This document shows positions 1-15,200 of a stretch of 64,000 nucleotides of DNA, piece after piece (within the stretch, counting starts at the first letter, position 1; each line of letters begins with the position of its first letter). This DNA comes from Casuarius casuarius (lineage: Eukaryota > Chordata > Aves > Casuariiformes > Casuariidae). A model generated the notes under the pieces. The model made no database searches. It saw only the letters and a program-made list of their open reading frames with translations, and was not told the DNA's origin. Position numbers and translations under genes: made by a program. The DNA lies in assembly GCA_003342895.1 (NCBI GenBank), contig PTFA01000111.1, positions 62,001-126,000 on the forward strand, read 5' to 3'.

Positions 1-492
1 ATATGACACCCCTCAGCCTCCCTTGCTATGAAAGGGAAAACTGAGCTGCTCTGGATTCAAATGTTTTTGTGGCCATCCTTTGGACTTTCATTGTATTTCA
101 ATGTTCTTCAAGAATGAGCATTAGAGCTGGACAAAATGTTGTATAGGGAGGCAAGATTCTTTCCCTCCTTATGATTGATATTTCATTTATTTTAACCCTG
201 GGTTTGAAATAATCTTTTTGTCATAGCATTACAAAAACAAATGTTTTCTCAAAATCCTTCATTTTATTGTCACTTCTCAAATACAGACAAACTGCATCTT
301 TGTTTCATATGTACTTTTGAAAACTCAGAATTGACTATGAACTCACTCTAGTGAATAACTTTTTTTCTCCAGTTTGAAACAATTTTATTTATTACAATAA
401 TTTCCCTACTAGATGCAATGGAGAATGTGCAACCATTAATAGACTCTTTACAACATCTGACATCTTAACTTTTTTATTATTTTGTTCTAAAA

Positions 493-535
493 ACTTACAA
501 TATATGATCCAACAATACTTACAATATATGATCCA
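493..535. repeat. Tandem duplication, 24-bp period
   Basis: acttacaatatatgatcca occurs at 493-511 and again at 517-535 without mismatch, separated by acaat. A recent local duplication. Confidence 0.9.
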
Positions 536-1070
536 GTGAATGTGTATACACACAATCGAATATAGACATTAAAGTAGGAATGAGAGATTGTACATTTTTC
601 CATTCATATTTTAAAATATCACTGCAGGATATAGAGATTCAAGTATATAAAATATAATGGGAAAAGATGCTTATCTGATCACCTTAAAGAATCTCTCTGG
701 AATGAAGACTGCAATTGTAAAGACTCCAAGAAATGATTAATCCATTATCTTTTCATGTCAGGGAATAGTAAGAGATTACTTTGAACTGTGGTGCCTCCTT
801 AATTCTTGCTGCACTTGCTGAGAGATGATGTAAATATAGTCTGTCTTTCTGGTATGTTTGAGATTTTTTTTGAAATTCAAAGTTCTTCAGGAAAAACATC
901 TTCCATAACTATACATCTACAGATATTTCCAGATATATAATGAATATTTCTGAAGACTGAAATTTCTCACCTGATTTAAATATCTAAAAATTTGTTACCT
1001 AGTCTAAACTGACTGCTTAGTCCATAGGCAACCAAAAGACAGACTTACATCTGGCTTATTCATACACAGC

Positions 1071-1088
1071 TTAATTAATTAATTAATT
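1071..1088. repeat. (TTAA)n microsatellite
   Basis: Four and a half perfect TTAA units, self-complementary. Confidence 0.9.
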
Positions 1089-4000
1089 CACACCATCTAC
1101 CTCCATTATCATTATATCTTAGAAGTGTCATGTCTCAAGGTGCCTAGATGGTTGCCTACCTCAAGGTTGCCTAATTCTGAGGTAGCAAATATTTCATAGT
1201 ACACATCCCACTAATTTTTTAAGATGTAATTGTAACTCATACATGAGTGCAGACAGGTGCATTCTGCAAATGGATGTTTCTGTTGAGAGGGTCACCACTT
1301 ACCAGCTGTTCCCCAGCTGTTTGTCATGCTCTCTTGACAGTTTGCTGACAGTGTTCTCTCACACAATTCAGCTGAAATGAGTTGCATAGCCAGGACTGGG
1401 CATTTAAACTGTCTAAGCTTATTTTGAGTGAAATATGTCAGGGATCCCCCAGGCTAGGGAAGATGAGCTAGCTTATTTTAGATAGCTTAAAAAGTAAATC
1501 CTCACTAGCTCAGCACATCTTCACTGAAAAGGGGTGCACAACCTGTAGAGCTGGAAGATCAGTCACTGTTATCTTCTTTTATGCTTTAGTTGCAAATGAG
1601 ATAAAGCAAGGATTGGGGTAACTCAACATGACATTGGAAGTGACATTGTTAATGCACCTCACACCCGAGAGCTCCTCCTCCCCCTATTCTTACTAAGGTC
1701 AAACATTTTTTGGAGCATCCAGGTACAGCGCTGTCATTCACAGCAGTTCAGTGTTTATTTACCAGATCAAGAAATTGGTCCTTTTTCATTACATCACTTG
1801 CTGTAGATCCATGGCCTTTGTAGACCTCATCAGAATTAATGAAGCCTGGCTCCATATGAGTTTGAATTTCTCACTAGGATTGTCTGGTATCTACTATGTG
1901 GCAAGTGCCAGTCAGGGTATTCTTTTCCCCAGTCTCACACTCCTCTCCAGAGTTGGTACCACATAGGGTGTCCATCCAGCGACCTTTGCCATGATGCTTG
2001 TACAACTACCTTGAGCTTTCAACCCCCTCTGCCACATTCTTTTGCCAAATAATTCTAAAAAGTTTTGGGGTATAGTAGGTGTACACACTTGCATATGTAA
2101 ATATCCCCCAAAGAATGATCATATGTGTTTCGTCTTCTTATGAAAATCATGACACTTCACCACAGAACAACTATAGTCCACTAATACCAAGAATTTAATT
2201 TGTTTACATGAAATTGCTAATAAAAATGCATGATACTGAATTAGCTGCAAACACCATACAAGCTTCTGAATGTGTAATGATTCATATCTTATTGAAAAAA
2301 ATGCTCTTCTTTAATACAGGGGGTTTTTTTCAGAGGGTTTTTTTTTTTTTTTGATCTTAGTGCATGTAGCACTCCTAGCAAAAGATTATATGTACTTCAT
2401 ATTTAAATACTTTGCACAGATCAACAATGCTATGAAAAATATCTCAAAAATATCTCAAAAAACATGGCCAGCTCGAATTGTGAAAGGCTTGGAAGTATTT
2501 TTTAGTACTAATTAAAAATATAGTCTTTCACTGATATTATACCATAAAAGGCCTTTGCTTTATAGAATTCAGGAGAGAGAAGAACCTCTAAGAGATTCAT
2601 TATAAACAAATGTTTGAGTCCTTTGCAATAATATGCAATATGCCTCCACTAGGATGATATGAATAGTGCCCCAGAAGTGACTATTTTTCCCCATTGACTA
2701 CATAAAATCTAGAAGAACAGCTTAATTATAGGCATTTACGGTTAGGTGAGATGAGTCTCAGCCACAGAGTCCTGGAAAACAATCCCTTTTATACTTCAAC
2801 AGAAAGGTAATCTCTGAAGTTTTAGTCTTCTAAACTTGTTTTAGTCTGAAGACATTTTAGAGCCAATTGTGAAAAGGATGATCAGATCTTAAAAACCTTG
2901 TCTGATTTTATGTTTATGTGTTTATGTGTATTTATTACATAGGATATTTTGTACAATGGACATGTCTATTCTGCCAAACAAAAGAGGGTCAAGAAGTGAG
3001 CTTGAACACAGGATCTCTGATAGTCCACACTGCTTACTTCTTAGCTCTCTTGCTATTTTGGGCAACTACAGCTAGCCCTCTCAAAGATAACTCCAGTTTA
3101 TGGTTCTGGAAATAGCTCACTCCAGTCCTGATCCCAAAAGCCAGTATGGATGAGACAGAAACAGTTTTGGTAGAGTTCGTCAACTCTTTGCTCCTAGATG
3201 CTTGTGTCCCACTGGGTATCTTGCAATACCACTCCTCAATTTCATGCTATAAAAATATTACTCCACTGCGCTGCTACATATGCTTATATTACTTCAGATG
3301 CTTTGAACTAAAAAAAAAAACAAAAAACAGAAAAAAAGATAATATTTAGGCCAGAGGGAAATCCCAGAAGTATGCTCAGGACTAATCACAATGCAATTTT
3401 ATGGGCTTGTCAGCTCTAGAAGAAGATAGCCGTCAACTGTGTGCACACAAGCTAGTCTATACCTCTTGGTTTCTGAGCTAAAGATCGTTTCCTGGCTCTG
3501 ACACATTTCTCAGTGTAGAAGCAGACATTGGGAATATGCATGATAACATTTGTAAGGATGAAAATCTCTACAAAATCTACTGCAGTGCACAGGAGGCAAA
3601 GGTCTGTTGTATGGAGAAGCAGTATGTCCGGACATCCCGGATATCTTCTCTGCCTCCTTTCACTCCACTGCTCATCAGAGTCTCCTTCGGCAACAGTTCC
3701 TTCAGGTTTCCTTTCGATGGGATGGCAATAAAAGCCCAGGGGGTATCCCCTTTCCTCACTGTTTTTATATGGCTAAATCATGCAACCAGATTATCCCTCT
3801 CTGAGCCTCCCCATTTTCTCATATTCATATACAGAGGATTCTCCCATTGCCAGGGAAGAAGAAATCCTGAGGAAGAATCCACTTTTCCTCTATTTTCTGT
3901 GCAATAAGGGAATATCTTGTCTCAGGTCTCTCTGAGCAAAAGCCTCAGGCCAGTGCAGGATTTGCACATCTGTATTTATCCTTTTCAGGGTGCAAATATG

Positions 4001-7000
4001 TTTAGCTATTCAATGTTCTTGTTTTTATTGGCAAACATATGGGAACTAGCTTGTACTGTACTGGGATAAACGAGAATTGTTATTCCATTCATGTTCAGAA
4101 ACCATTCACTGGGAAAATTTATATCTGTGTGGCAGATCTCACAAACTTTAAAATAAGTTCATTAAAAACCCAAGTTTGTTAGCATTTAGGGGGGTTCTAA
4201 GTCTAGAAACTTGCTTTAGCCTATCATCATGTATTATTATCAAGCTGTCAAATGTCATTTACCTACAAGCTGAGGTAATTTGGGAAGTCTTTCTATGCAC
4301 CATTTGTGGACTCCAGCTGATACCATGTTATTAAATTGACATATTATGGAATTATAGTGTATGGATATGGCTTTTGATGCTGTGATTCATACTATGCCTT
4401 CCCACAGCAGGGCAGACTACACTCATCTCTGGGCCTAGGCATCGAACTGTAGACTCCTGACTCCACGGAAGGGTGTCAGATGTGACCTGTGCACTTGGGA
4501 GTGCGTGTTTTGGAGCCCAGAGCCAGAAACAGTGCTAGCACTGTGCTCAGACTCCAGAGATTTACAGCATGTGAGATCCTGTAAAATGTAATGCTAACAC
4601 GATCGTCTGGAGAGCATCCAGTCAGGGAGAGAGCACTCCTGGGGCTGTGTGCCTGATACAAGCCAGAGTCAAACTATGCATACTAATTTTGTTAAGAATT
4701 TGTGTTTCTTTTATTTTTACTTTATCATATATTATTAACTCATTGCCTAAATAATTCCTTTAATTATTTCTGGCATTTAGCAAAGGGAAGACTGAGAGAC
4801 AACTTGACAGAGGTATAAACACCAGGGTAGAACACAAGCTATTTGAGCTAAACTGTAACATCAGTACATCAACAAACTGAGAGTTAATGGAATAGCTTGG
4901 GCATAGAAGTGATTTGGGCAAAATGTATGCTAATTTTCAAATGGCGCTGATGAATTTATGGAAGGGACTATAGGACCTAGGGAACTGTGATGAACCGAGT
5001 TTCTACTGGTGATTCTACATAAAACCTAAGCATAAGTGTTTAGTTATGCTTCTGCAAGGCTAATTGTGCTTTTGACTCCTTTGAAGAAAGAAAGACAGGG
5101 TGAACTGACAAAATTAGTTTCTTTTTGTGGGGACTTACAAACTAATCATTTTACTAGTAATAGTTTCTACTCTCTCGTATAGCACATATCCTTCCCATTG
5201 CCGGGACCACCGAGTTGCTTGGAAAAGACACAACTGATTTATTTTTCTGAAACAAGCTATTTCTTTTTACATTTTAGAATATTTTAAAACTTTCAGTTAT
5301 TCTATAAAGTGGCTGGAAAGTGTGGCAGGACTCATAATTTTTTTTTTTTTTCAAAATATCTGAAACACAGAAGACACAGGTTAAAACAGATGTTTTAACC
5401 AGGTCTAGCGATCTCACTGGAGACTAGTAAGAAAATGTGCTCTTGAGAGTGACTGGCCTTGCTCCGTGAGCGCATAGACAGAAGGAGGAGAGTGCGAGAG
5501 GCGGCGCTTTCACCTGTCTGCACGATATCATCTTAGAACTGGGAAGGAGAAGGTATCTGCTATGTATAGGTGCTTGAGAGAGATAAGAAGGAGACCATAC
5601 AAATATAGCTATAATAATGTTCTTTTCTTGAAAAAAGCACTGCAGCATGTATCTTAGCAGAGTCTTCAAGTATTCCACCTCGGAAATGTAAGTGTTGTAA
5701 AAGTTTTTAACACACAAACTGGCAGAATTTAGCCCACAGCTAGGAGCTCAAGTATACTCAAAGTATCTTGTATACAATTTCAGGACTACTTTTATTCATA
5801 TAACACTGGTGAATTGTAATGTAATTTCATTTAAATGCTCACAGTTTGCACATTTTTACAACAGATAGTTAAAACTGGAAAACTCTGCAATATCTTTTTG
5901 GTCTTTAAATCTTTTTGATCCCATATATCACCATATTTACAGAACATAATACTCATTTCTAAGTAGTATTTGCCTATGTAAGTCCAGCTGCTTCCTGATT
6001 CAAAATGCTATTTAAACAAGTAATCCTATCTGTCTGTGATAGCCTTACTGTTTGCCCTTTCAGTAAACTAAACTTTTTTTTTCCTTCTGGTATGTGAGCA
6101 CTTGCACTCTCACCTGCAGTTCAGATCAGCTCCCGGTACCTTGGAAGGCCACTGCTTTGTTGCGAAGGGTGTGATCTATAAAGAATTCTAGCTTTTATTA
6201 GCAGTAGTGGTGCTATTCCCACCCCTAATCAACCTCGAAATTGATATTCTTCATCTGATCTGCATAGGTCATCTTGCAGGTCACTGCCTGTGTTACATTA
6301 AACCACTGTTTTTCTACTAACCCAGTTAACAAGGTTAAATGGAAATGTGACAGGCAGAAGAGAGAAGCTGGACACATGGCACACATTATTTGATTTAGAA
6401 GTCAGTGGAGGTTTCTTTATGGCAAGAACGTATGAATAAATGGTTTTGACTCAAACAAAATCATTTAGTTCCTTGTTTTTTTCTGAATGTCAAAACTCTT
6501 GAGAGACCTGATCATGTCCCTCTCTACTGCGGCAAACTCATCTTCAAATAAACTATTTGCCTGAAAGGAAAAAAGAAAAAAAAAACCTATTTTGTTTGCT
6601 GGCAGGACTTGAGATGAGTGTTTTATATATTTAACCGCCAGTATGCCATCTGCCTCTCCTGCTCCTTTGAGCCTTGTTCTTCTAGTTGTGTCTTTAACAG
6701 ATGACAAAAAACCTACGTTCCTCTTGGGCACTGTAAAATAATAACAATTAAAACATGAATAATAATAATTAATCAAGTACACATGGTGCAGTAAATCCAC
6801 CTCTGAATAGGCTGCTTATTCTTCAGGATGTCTGTGCATATTTAGTCTTAAGAGATAGCTTTAACAGGCACTCTCCACTGGATGGCTAACTCTGTGGCTG
6901 CCAGTCTTTACTTGGAAGGACAACGTTGCTTAGTAAATGATACACTGTGGCAAACATTGTGTTCTGCATCACTTTCAGATTTTTAATTTCCACTGACAGT

Positions 7001-10000
7001 AAGCAATTTTAGTGGATGGATCAGGATCTCTCAACCAGTGGACTGAGAAAGTTGTTTTTTTTAACGTGAAATTTGTTCAAGAGATAGTTAGCCTTTTCTT
7101 TCACCTGTTATGGTGGGTCCCTCAAAAGCCAAAGGGAAAAATCAGTTTGTTGTGATTCTTTGCTGTGTTCCAGTTAATTTTTTGCAGCTCTACCAGTTTA
7201 AAGGACTATGCTACTTCACACAGTTGGCAAAATATCACCCTTATGTAACTGATCTGGAAAAATCTTCTGGGAAACATTTGATGTCACTTTTCCAAGCTCA
7301 TATGATTCCAGCTGTAATGTGCTGGGAGAACCGAGGTTATGAACTCCAATGATCTCCAGGTGATTTTTGAGTCATTAGCATAATTGATACAGCACTAAAT
7401 AAGAATAAGCCTTAGAGTTCTTTGATTTATATGAGAAGGCTGATCCAATTAAATGAGATAGTGGCCTTTAACTCAGAATTATGGGCTCACTCCCCCGTAC
7501 CATCCAGCAGACATTATAGTCTGTGCTTGCAACCAAGGTTCAAGTCTGCGCCCGATGTTCAGGTCTACCGCAAAAGAACAGAACATGATGGTTAAACTTC
7601 ACCTTAAATCGGAGTATTTTTCTGAACCTTTACAAGCTTTTGTTTTCTTAATTTGTATTTTTATTTTGATCATTTCAGAGAGTCCAGGAAGAACTTTTGG
7701 GAGGAAGGGTGATAATTTGCACACAAGCTGCTGGAGTTGTGAGTAAAAATACCTATAACTTGTGATTAACTTCATGTAATAACTGAGGTGTTTTCAGTCT
7801 GTTATTAATGTTTTCCATTTTGACCACAGCTCCTCACTGAAAATGCTGTTTTTCTTCTCCCTGATGGAACTGTGGCTGTGCCCCAAAAGGCATTTTGACA
7901 TTTTAGCACTGAATACAGCTTTCAGCAAAATTACCCTTCTACACTATGGAACTCTCTTTTCTTTCTTGTGTAAAATTTAAAGCATGACTGTAGAATGCTG
8001 TTTTCTGCAAACTGAAGAAACTGTTTTTTCTAACTTTCCTGATCCATGTTTCCCATTCAATCCTGGAGTAAGGTTCACAGATGGAAAGAATTAAGAAATA
8101 TTTGTATATGTAGCTGCATGTCCATTTAATCTTCTCTTCTGGCTAATTGACATGAAAGCAGCCATGAAGTTAAAAAAATCCTATACTGATGGAAGAAATC
8201 AAATCAGAAAAAACTACAAAAGTGCCTCCAGATTACTGACACCTAGAATTTCCTCAGTGGCATTAAAAAAAATGCACATTCAGGTCTCATGGTCAAATGC
8301 CTTTTTCTTGTGTTTTTTGTTTTTCATGCTGACTTTGACCTAATAGTAGAGCAAGGCCCAAATAGATGATGATTATCTGCTTCCTAAGCCTAATCAGCAA
8401 CTTTTATCTATTACCTCAAGCTAATAATTTCTAAAGTTAGTTCAAAACACTGGAAAATGCATTTTGTATAGAGCATCATTTTTATATTTATTAGAATTTA
8501 TCAAATATGTTGCAACAAGATGAAACCAACAAAGTTCCTTTTGCTTGTCGTCAAAAAATCTTTGACACCTTATTATAAGTGAAGTGAATCAACTAAGCGT
8601 CGTGATTTATTTTAGATTCGTTGATTTGATAACCAAGTGAAACTTGCAGTAGAAACATAAATTGCAGAAATGTAGAAATATATAATTTACTGATAGACTT
8701 CTTCATAATGTGAATTTCTGTTGCCACATTCATAAAACACTAAGAACTACATACCAAAATGCATTTCATTCAGATGCAGGGTTTTTCTCATGAATTTGTA
8801 ATCTTCCAAAGTTCTAATCTTAATGATTTTCCCTAGCTACATAAAAATGAATTGGTCTGTATCTGCACTTCCCTTTATTATGCAAAGTGACTTTGCATTT
8901 AACAGAAATATTTAACAACCTTTTTTGTTAAACAGTCATAACATAACTACTGTTTAATCAATGTTTCTGAAGTCTCACTTGTATGGCATGAGCTGTAGGA
9001 AGGCTTTCACTGAATGCTGTAACACAACATTTGTTTTCAAGACAATTTTCTACTTGCAGTTTTCAGTGTCTCTGTTCAGTGAAGAATGCATATGCCTGCT
9101 TACAGCTAATTTAACTGTCAATTTGCAATAGAATCCTATGTACAAATAGTCTAGGAAAGTCTTTGGAGATCATGCACATCCTGCAACCATGGTACACCAA
9201 ATGTCTATGACCTCATTTCCTGCACTGTGATAGAAGGCTAAGTGATTACTTTATGATAAAATACAGTATGTCTGACACACAGAAATTTTTATTGCTCCCT
9301 TCAGATAAGTGAAGTGAAAGATGCCCCAGTAATGTGGCTGACAAAGTGCTCAAACTATACTCCCCTTCTCATCTAGGGCATGAGAGATGTGGCTCTCACA
9401 TAGCAGCAATGCAGATCAACTCGCTGGTAAAAATTAAAAGTAAAAAGCCCAAATGGTTTATGCCAGGAACCCTCACCAGTGGCTGGGGATAGGCTGGTAA
9501 TAAGAATTTATAACAACAGGCCTGGCATCTAATTGACAACAGGACAACCAACCTTATTGTGTGTTCCAGGCTTGTATTTTCACTGGAGGAAATAAGTCTT
9601 ACTGAAGATAATCAGCTTATATAAACAAAAGGAAATCTGGTCCCTCAGTTATTCACCGAAGGAAGCAAAGCAAGTGCACTTAGAGCACTGGGCCTGTTAC
9701 ATTTTAAGGAAAGTCACAGAGTCACTGTAATGGAAGAAATAATAGTATCTCTCTGCTCTTGGGAATTAAAGATAGTCTGGAAGGAGGTGTTGAGAATATT
9801 ATATAAGTAAAATATGCCAGAAGTTACCCTTGCAATAGAACTGTAAAACCTTGTCCAGACAAACCATTTAACTAAATCAGTGGACTACCTATAGAAGGAT
9901 GTTCTCTAAGGCCTCATAAGTCCTGACCCCTTCATCAGCACTTATCATGGGGCTCTTATTCTTCATAGGCAATGGAAGTAACGGAGAGAGTCATATAAGG

Positions 10001-10589
10001 GCTAAATTGGTCTTGATCATTTAAAGGCTAATTCAGCCAAAGTTACACTGTTAAATAACAAATGCTATTAAAAGAAATAAATCTTTTTTTTTTGTTTTTT
10101 TTTTTCTGAGGGGTTTTTGCTTTATTTATTTATTTTAAACTGTGTGTACTAGTTAGAATGAGTTTTTGTTTGATTGTATTATATCTTCTGGATCTGTGAC
10201 CTAACCTATGTGCTGCAGTAATAACGAAAATGCCATTTCAAATGGCTGTATGATACTGTATCTTTATTTAAGTTATTTACTGTAGATTATACTCTTCCTG
10301 AAATTGAGCTAATGTCTCAAACTGGTAAGAAACTATCTGAACCTTTACCCTTATTCTTTTTCAGACTGTTTCATTATCCAAAGCAGAATGAATATACATA
10401 TGTATTTCAGAAGTCCTCTAGGCTATTGGCCTATTATTTTCATAGTCTTATTTTTAAAGGTCAAAAAATCTTGCGATGCAACAGAGGTGAATACATGGGG
10501 GAAATGAAAGATTCTTAATATTCCTCAAAGTTTGGAAGTGTTGTACTTCTGTCATCTGGGGAGAACAAAGTTTGAAATCTTGGATCATG

Positions 10590-10985
10590 AGCAGATTGTA
10601 AATTGAATCTTTAATGCCAGCCAGGCAAGGTGCTATGGAGTCAGGCTTGTTTACCGATCCCTCGCCTGGTAAAAGCCAGCTACAAAAGGACCTTGTTCCT
10701 TTAGAGTGACAAGAAGGAAATCCCCTGGGGCCGGAACCTGTCACGCTGGCTGCTCTGCCAGGACGTCACCTGCTGAGGGGCAGCGCTGTTCAGCTCAGCC
10801 TGGGGAGCAACCCATGACAGGCTATCATTCAATGGCCTCACATCTACCCAGCTGACGTTTATGAGAAGAGGAAAAGCCTCAGCAGGACAAAACAGACAAC
10901 TGAGAGAACGAGAGGTCAAATATTTACAGCCAAGCACAAGAGGTCTGACATCCCAGGGCAAATGGTAAAAGGGTGGCAGGGAAAA
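10590..10985. other. GC-richer unique patch, candidate regulatory element
   Basis: This stretch stands out from the AT-rich desert by composition. It contains GACGTCA at 10762-10768 and TGACGT at 10853-10858, both resembling cAMP-response (CREB/ATF) sites. I recognise no repeat family and no coding domain. The minus-strand open frame through part of it has no recognised similarity. Enhancer or decayed repeat are the main options. Confidence 0.3.
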
Positions 10986-13631
10986 CAAAATATGGGTAAA
11001 GCATAAACATACACTAATCCACTACATAGTTCAATGCAACACAGTATCAAATAGCATAATTTGCAACCCTAGTAAATCATGGGTGGCACAAGGTACAGTT
11101 TCCATCACTTTAGACTTTTGTGTCTGATTACAGAAACTGGCTTTAAAACTTTCAGGAATCTTTTCTCATGCCTTTTTTGCAGCAGAAACTGGCTGCATTC
11201 CGATAGTCAGGCAAAGGTGCTCTTCAGTGGTAGAAAGGGTTGACAGCATTTACAGAGTTATATAAAGTAACTGAGAAGTCATGGATGCTTTTAAATAGAT
11301 CAGCTTACAGTCCAAGGGCCAAAGATTTTGATAGCATCTCTGAAGTATGCTGTGTGCCATTATTCTGAAGAATATAACTTGAAAATAAATGCACATCTAC
11401 ATTAACTTCTGCTTGAATGTACTATGGTGATGTTTGCTGTATGCACCAGTTCTGAAAGGCCCAAATCTGTTCCCTTTTAGGTTAAAGGTAAACCTCCTCT
11501 TCAAGTGCCAGAGCAGCTCTCCAAATTGGCTATATACACAAGTAATCTGGCGCTATAACATTCTCAAAAACAAGCCTATATTCTAGGTCACCCTTCGGAG
11601 TCCTGCCAAGTACATTGTATAGGATTTCACAAGGAAAAGGGATCAGAGTTTTATAAATGCTTTCTTCTAAAAGGAAAGAGTACCAATTAAAATGACTATA
11701 AGAAAGTTATGTCTATAAACATTTCTAGGTAAGAGGTCAAATTCATCTTTAGTTTTAGTTCACTTAAGTTAGATGTATGATGCATGAAAACTGGATGCAT
11801 CCCTTGTTTTTGTTACCATACAAAATTTTGATCACCTCTTTAAAAAAGATTTTAAAAAATTTAAAGGTACAAATTCTCTCTTCCAGTAAAAATCTTCATA
11901 AAAATAGCAAATGTTAGATGTTGTACATAATAGCTCCTGCAGTTCATTAAGTGTGTGGCTAAGTGTAAAATACGAACACAAATAACAATTCCGGGAGGTA
12001 ACCCCAAAGCTAAAGAACCATCTCCTCAGAGGGAGTAAATCAAACAGAATGTGCTTGTGAAAAATCTACCCACATTCATACTTGAACCCAGAGAGTCCTC
12101 TGCTAGTTTTCAATCCAAAGAAACAGAGATGAGTTCATATCCAGTAACTCAAAGATTGGACTCTGAAAACCACTACTACTCTGGGAGGAGATTCAAAGTT
12201 TAATGGCCCTGAAGAAATTAAAAAAACACATTTAAAATAAAATCTCTCTTCTCTTTACATTACACTTTCATCTTCTGATATAATCTAGATCTGCACTTAT
12301 CAACCAAGCTTCAAGATTATCATTGTATAAAGGAAGATGTAGAAAAAGATACTTCAAAACCCACACAATTTGTCACTAGGTCATAATCAGCTGGAGTCCC
12401 AGGCAAATCTGACCCAATGGTGCACTGACTGTTGAGATTACTATTTTAACCTTACTCACCCCTGTTGCATTTTCACCAACATGGTACAACTCCTATTTTG
12501 ATATTTAGCTTGTCTGAAGAAAGGAGTGGGATTCAGGACAATAGCTTTACTGAAGAAATTGTTTTGCCTCTAAATGAACAGGGGGAAGTGAAACTAAACC
12601 ACCACTGGAGAGTAACAAATTGAAAAACAAATATTTTTATTTACAAGGAGTTTGAGTCCACCTCTAAAGCACTTTTGCGCACATTTTACATCCCAGTACA
12701 GCAAGAGAGAATGAATTTGGAAGGACATGGTACTCAAAGCTGCCGGGGCCTTCTGGCAGGTTAAGTGTGAATCTTTCCCAGACAAATGCTACCCAGGAAA
12801 TTCTCTCGTCTTCCCTCCACACACTGCAGTCATTAGAAGTGTCAAGGTAATTTTCTGTCACCTCTGCAAAAGTGAAGATAAACTTTTTTTACCACTGCTG
12901 CCTGAATTGCATTAGAGATACTGCAGAGTGACTTCATCTCATCTGTATTCTGTCCTCATTCTCTAAGTTAAAAGAAAAACCAAAGAGCAATTGTTAGCAG
13001 TTTTGCCTCATCAACAACACTTAGAGAAATCCAATCTGACCTCCTAGGCACAAAATGCATTTCATAAAGGATAGCAAGAGGCCTTCTTTTTAACAACTCA
13101 GTCAGGGCTTGAACAGTTTTTGAATGTCTCTGATATTCTGGATATTAAAAAAAAAAAAAAATCCCTAATCTGATAACTGATTTCTTTGAGGGGTGGTTCT
13201 TTCTCTGAAACTCATCATTTAGAAACAAATCCATATTTTACAAGCAACTATGCAGTTGATTTAATTAAGTTAAATTCTACACAGCTTTCCTTTAGAAAAA
13301 ATGTTCTGTGCTGTTGCTTTTTATAACATTTTTCAGATAGTTTCCCAAAATAGAGTGGACAAATGTGAAAGACCTAAGAAACTACAAGATGGAATTGGAG
13401 TACAGATTATTCAGAAATAATCATGCTTTGCATTTACACGGCTTTTATAGTTCTTGGCAAAAACACTTTCTGCACAGTAACATCCCATTGTTGCAAGTAA
13501 AACGATCATTCAACACCCTCAGAGGAAAAATAAAGAGTTTTCTTAGTCAAAGAGATAAGTGTTGAAACACACTCCCACCTTAAAAAACAACATAACAGCT
13601 TGCCTCCTTCCAATTCCATCAACTTCGATAG

Positions 13632-13671
13632 TTTTTGAAATTTTACTGAATTTTTCTGAAATTTTACTGAA
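13632..13671. repeat. Tandem duplication, about 20-bp period
   Basis: Two adjacent copies of a tgaaattttactgaa-ending unit preceded by T runs (13632-13650 and 13651-13671). Confidence 0.8.
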
Positions 13672-15200
13672 ATTACATCTTTTTAGAACTATTTTGTAAA
13701 TTAGTTTTAATGACAATATCGTATTTTGTCTCTGTAGTACTGTAGCCATGTCCATACTAGTAAATTAACCTATGCAAGAGCTCAGATTTGAGTCTTCTGA
13801 CTTGATCATCTATTGATAGAAGAGTCCTTGCAGGTTCTTGATTAAGCCAACTATCATTCTCCAAAACAACTTCTAAGCAAGGAATGAGCACATGGAAAGG
13901 ACCATTCCTCATAATTATTTTGCTTGTAGCCACTGTTTTGGAGGCTAACAGAGTTTAATTGCATGGACACAGGCCATTTCATGCCAGCTGGCCTTTCTGC
14001 CAGAGACTAGGATCCTGGCTGTTTAGTTTAGGTTAGACTAGCAAACTCGTTAGACTGCATCAGTGAAAAGATTAAGACTAGCATCTGAGTTAAAACTTTC
14101 CTGGCTCAGGATACAAAAGAATGCATAAGAATGGCTTTCTTCAAGACCCTCTTTCTTTTTAGAGTGTTGATGACAGACTGAGCCTTGTCAGACCCTCACA
14201 AAAAGTCCTGCTGAAACAAACGTCTCTGCCGTTTGCCCAAGCTCTTTTTTTAAAAAGAAAAGTCTTTGAAAAATCAAGGAAATCTGAACACAGTAGTTAG
14301 GTTTTTTAAAAAGGCATTAAAAAGATGTCTGTGGCTTCAAAGCAGTAACATTTAAAAAAACTCTTTTTAAACCCAATGAGTGAATTGCCTGAGTCTTTCC
14401 AAAAGTGTGCTGCCTTCACATTTGCTGTTTACAGGGTTAGATCTTAACGTACATCTGTAAGAAGCCCAAGACAAAATGCATAGGACATATGACAGTGGAT
14501 TCTTAAATGCATTGAAAGCATGCTTATCCCCGTCCCTGTATGCCCAAAGGGACAAGGTATCCCACAGCGTCCTGCACCTTGTTTGAAGCAAAGCAGCCTG
14601 TGCAGGCTTCTGCAGAAACTCTCACAATCTTCAGAATTTCTACTGTGCTCCATGTTGTAGTCCAGACAGAAATAAGTCTTTCAACCCTCTGTCTTGGAAG
14701 AGGGATTGAGTAGAGCAGAACAGGTATGTAGCTTTCTTGCAGTTATACATAGAAAGAGACCATCTGCACCTGGATAAAAACCTTCTAGAGACACTTCATA
14801 CTATTCAGATCTTCCCTTCATTTTGAACAGAAATAAACAAGATAGTAATAAAGCAGTAAAGAATAGTCTACTTGTCTAACTGCTGAGAAGTACCAACAAT
14901 ATTAGCTCACACTCTGATACTTGCCCTTGCTTATTTACACTGAGAGAAAACATCTCATTCCTCAAAAAAATCACATGAAAGTTAACAAAGATTGATTTAT
15001 GAATGAGCCTGCTTTTCACCAAGACAATTTTGCCATCCTTAAAAGTCTCATACACTGTTTTCTGTAATTAATTAGAAGAGCAATTAAGCATTCATCTATT
15101 TACTTTTACATATATAGATACACACATGTATACACATGCACATCTTATCCATACCATACATACATATACATACACCATAATTATATATACACATATATAC

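Larger units (their letters stand above)
1..10589. other. Intergenic, no gene recognised
   Basis: AT-rich desert. Apart from the small repeats listed it holds T tracts at about 2338-2352 and 5339-5351, an A-rich tract at about 3311-3336 and a T-rich tract at 10083-10106. Open frames up to 123 codons (3536-3907) show no recognised domain and lie in no convincing exon context. A slightly CpG-richer patch at about 5400-5530 is too small to be an island. Confidence 0.7.

Noticed and set aside
3536..3907. 123-codon + strand ORF
   Set aside because: No recognised domain, overlapping open frames on both strands, no splice or promoter context. Chance is likely.
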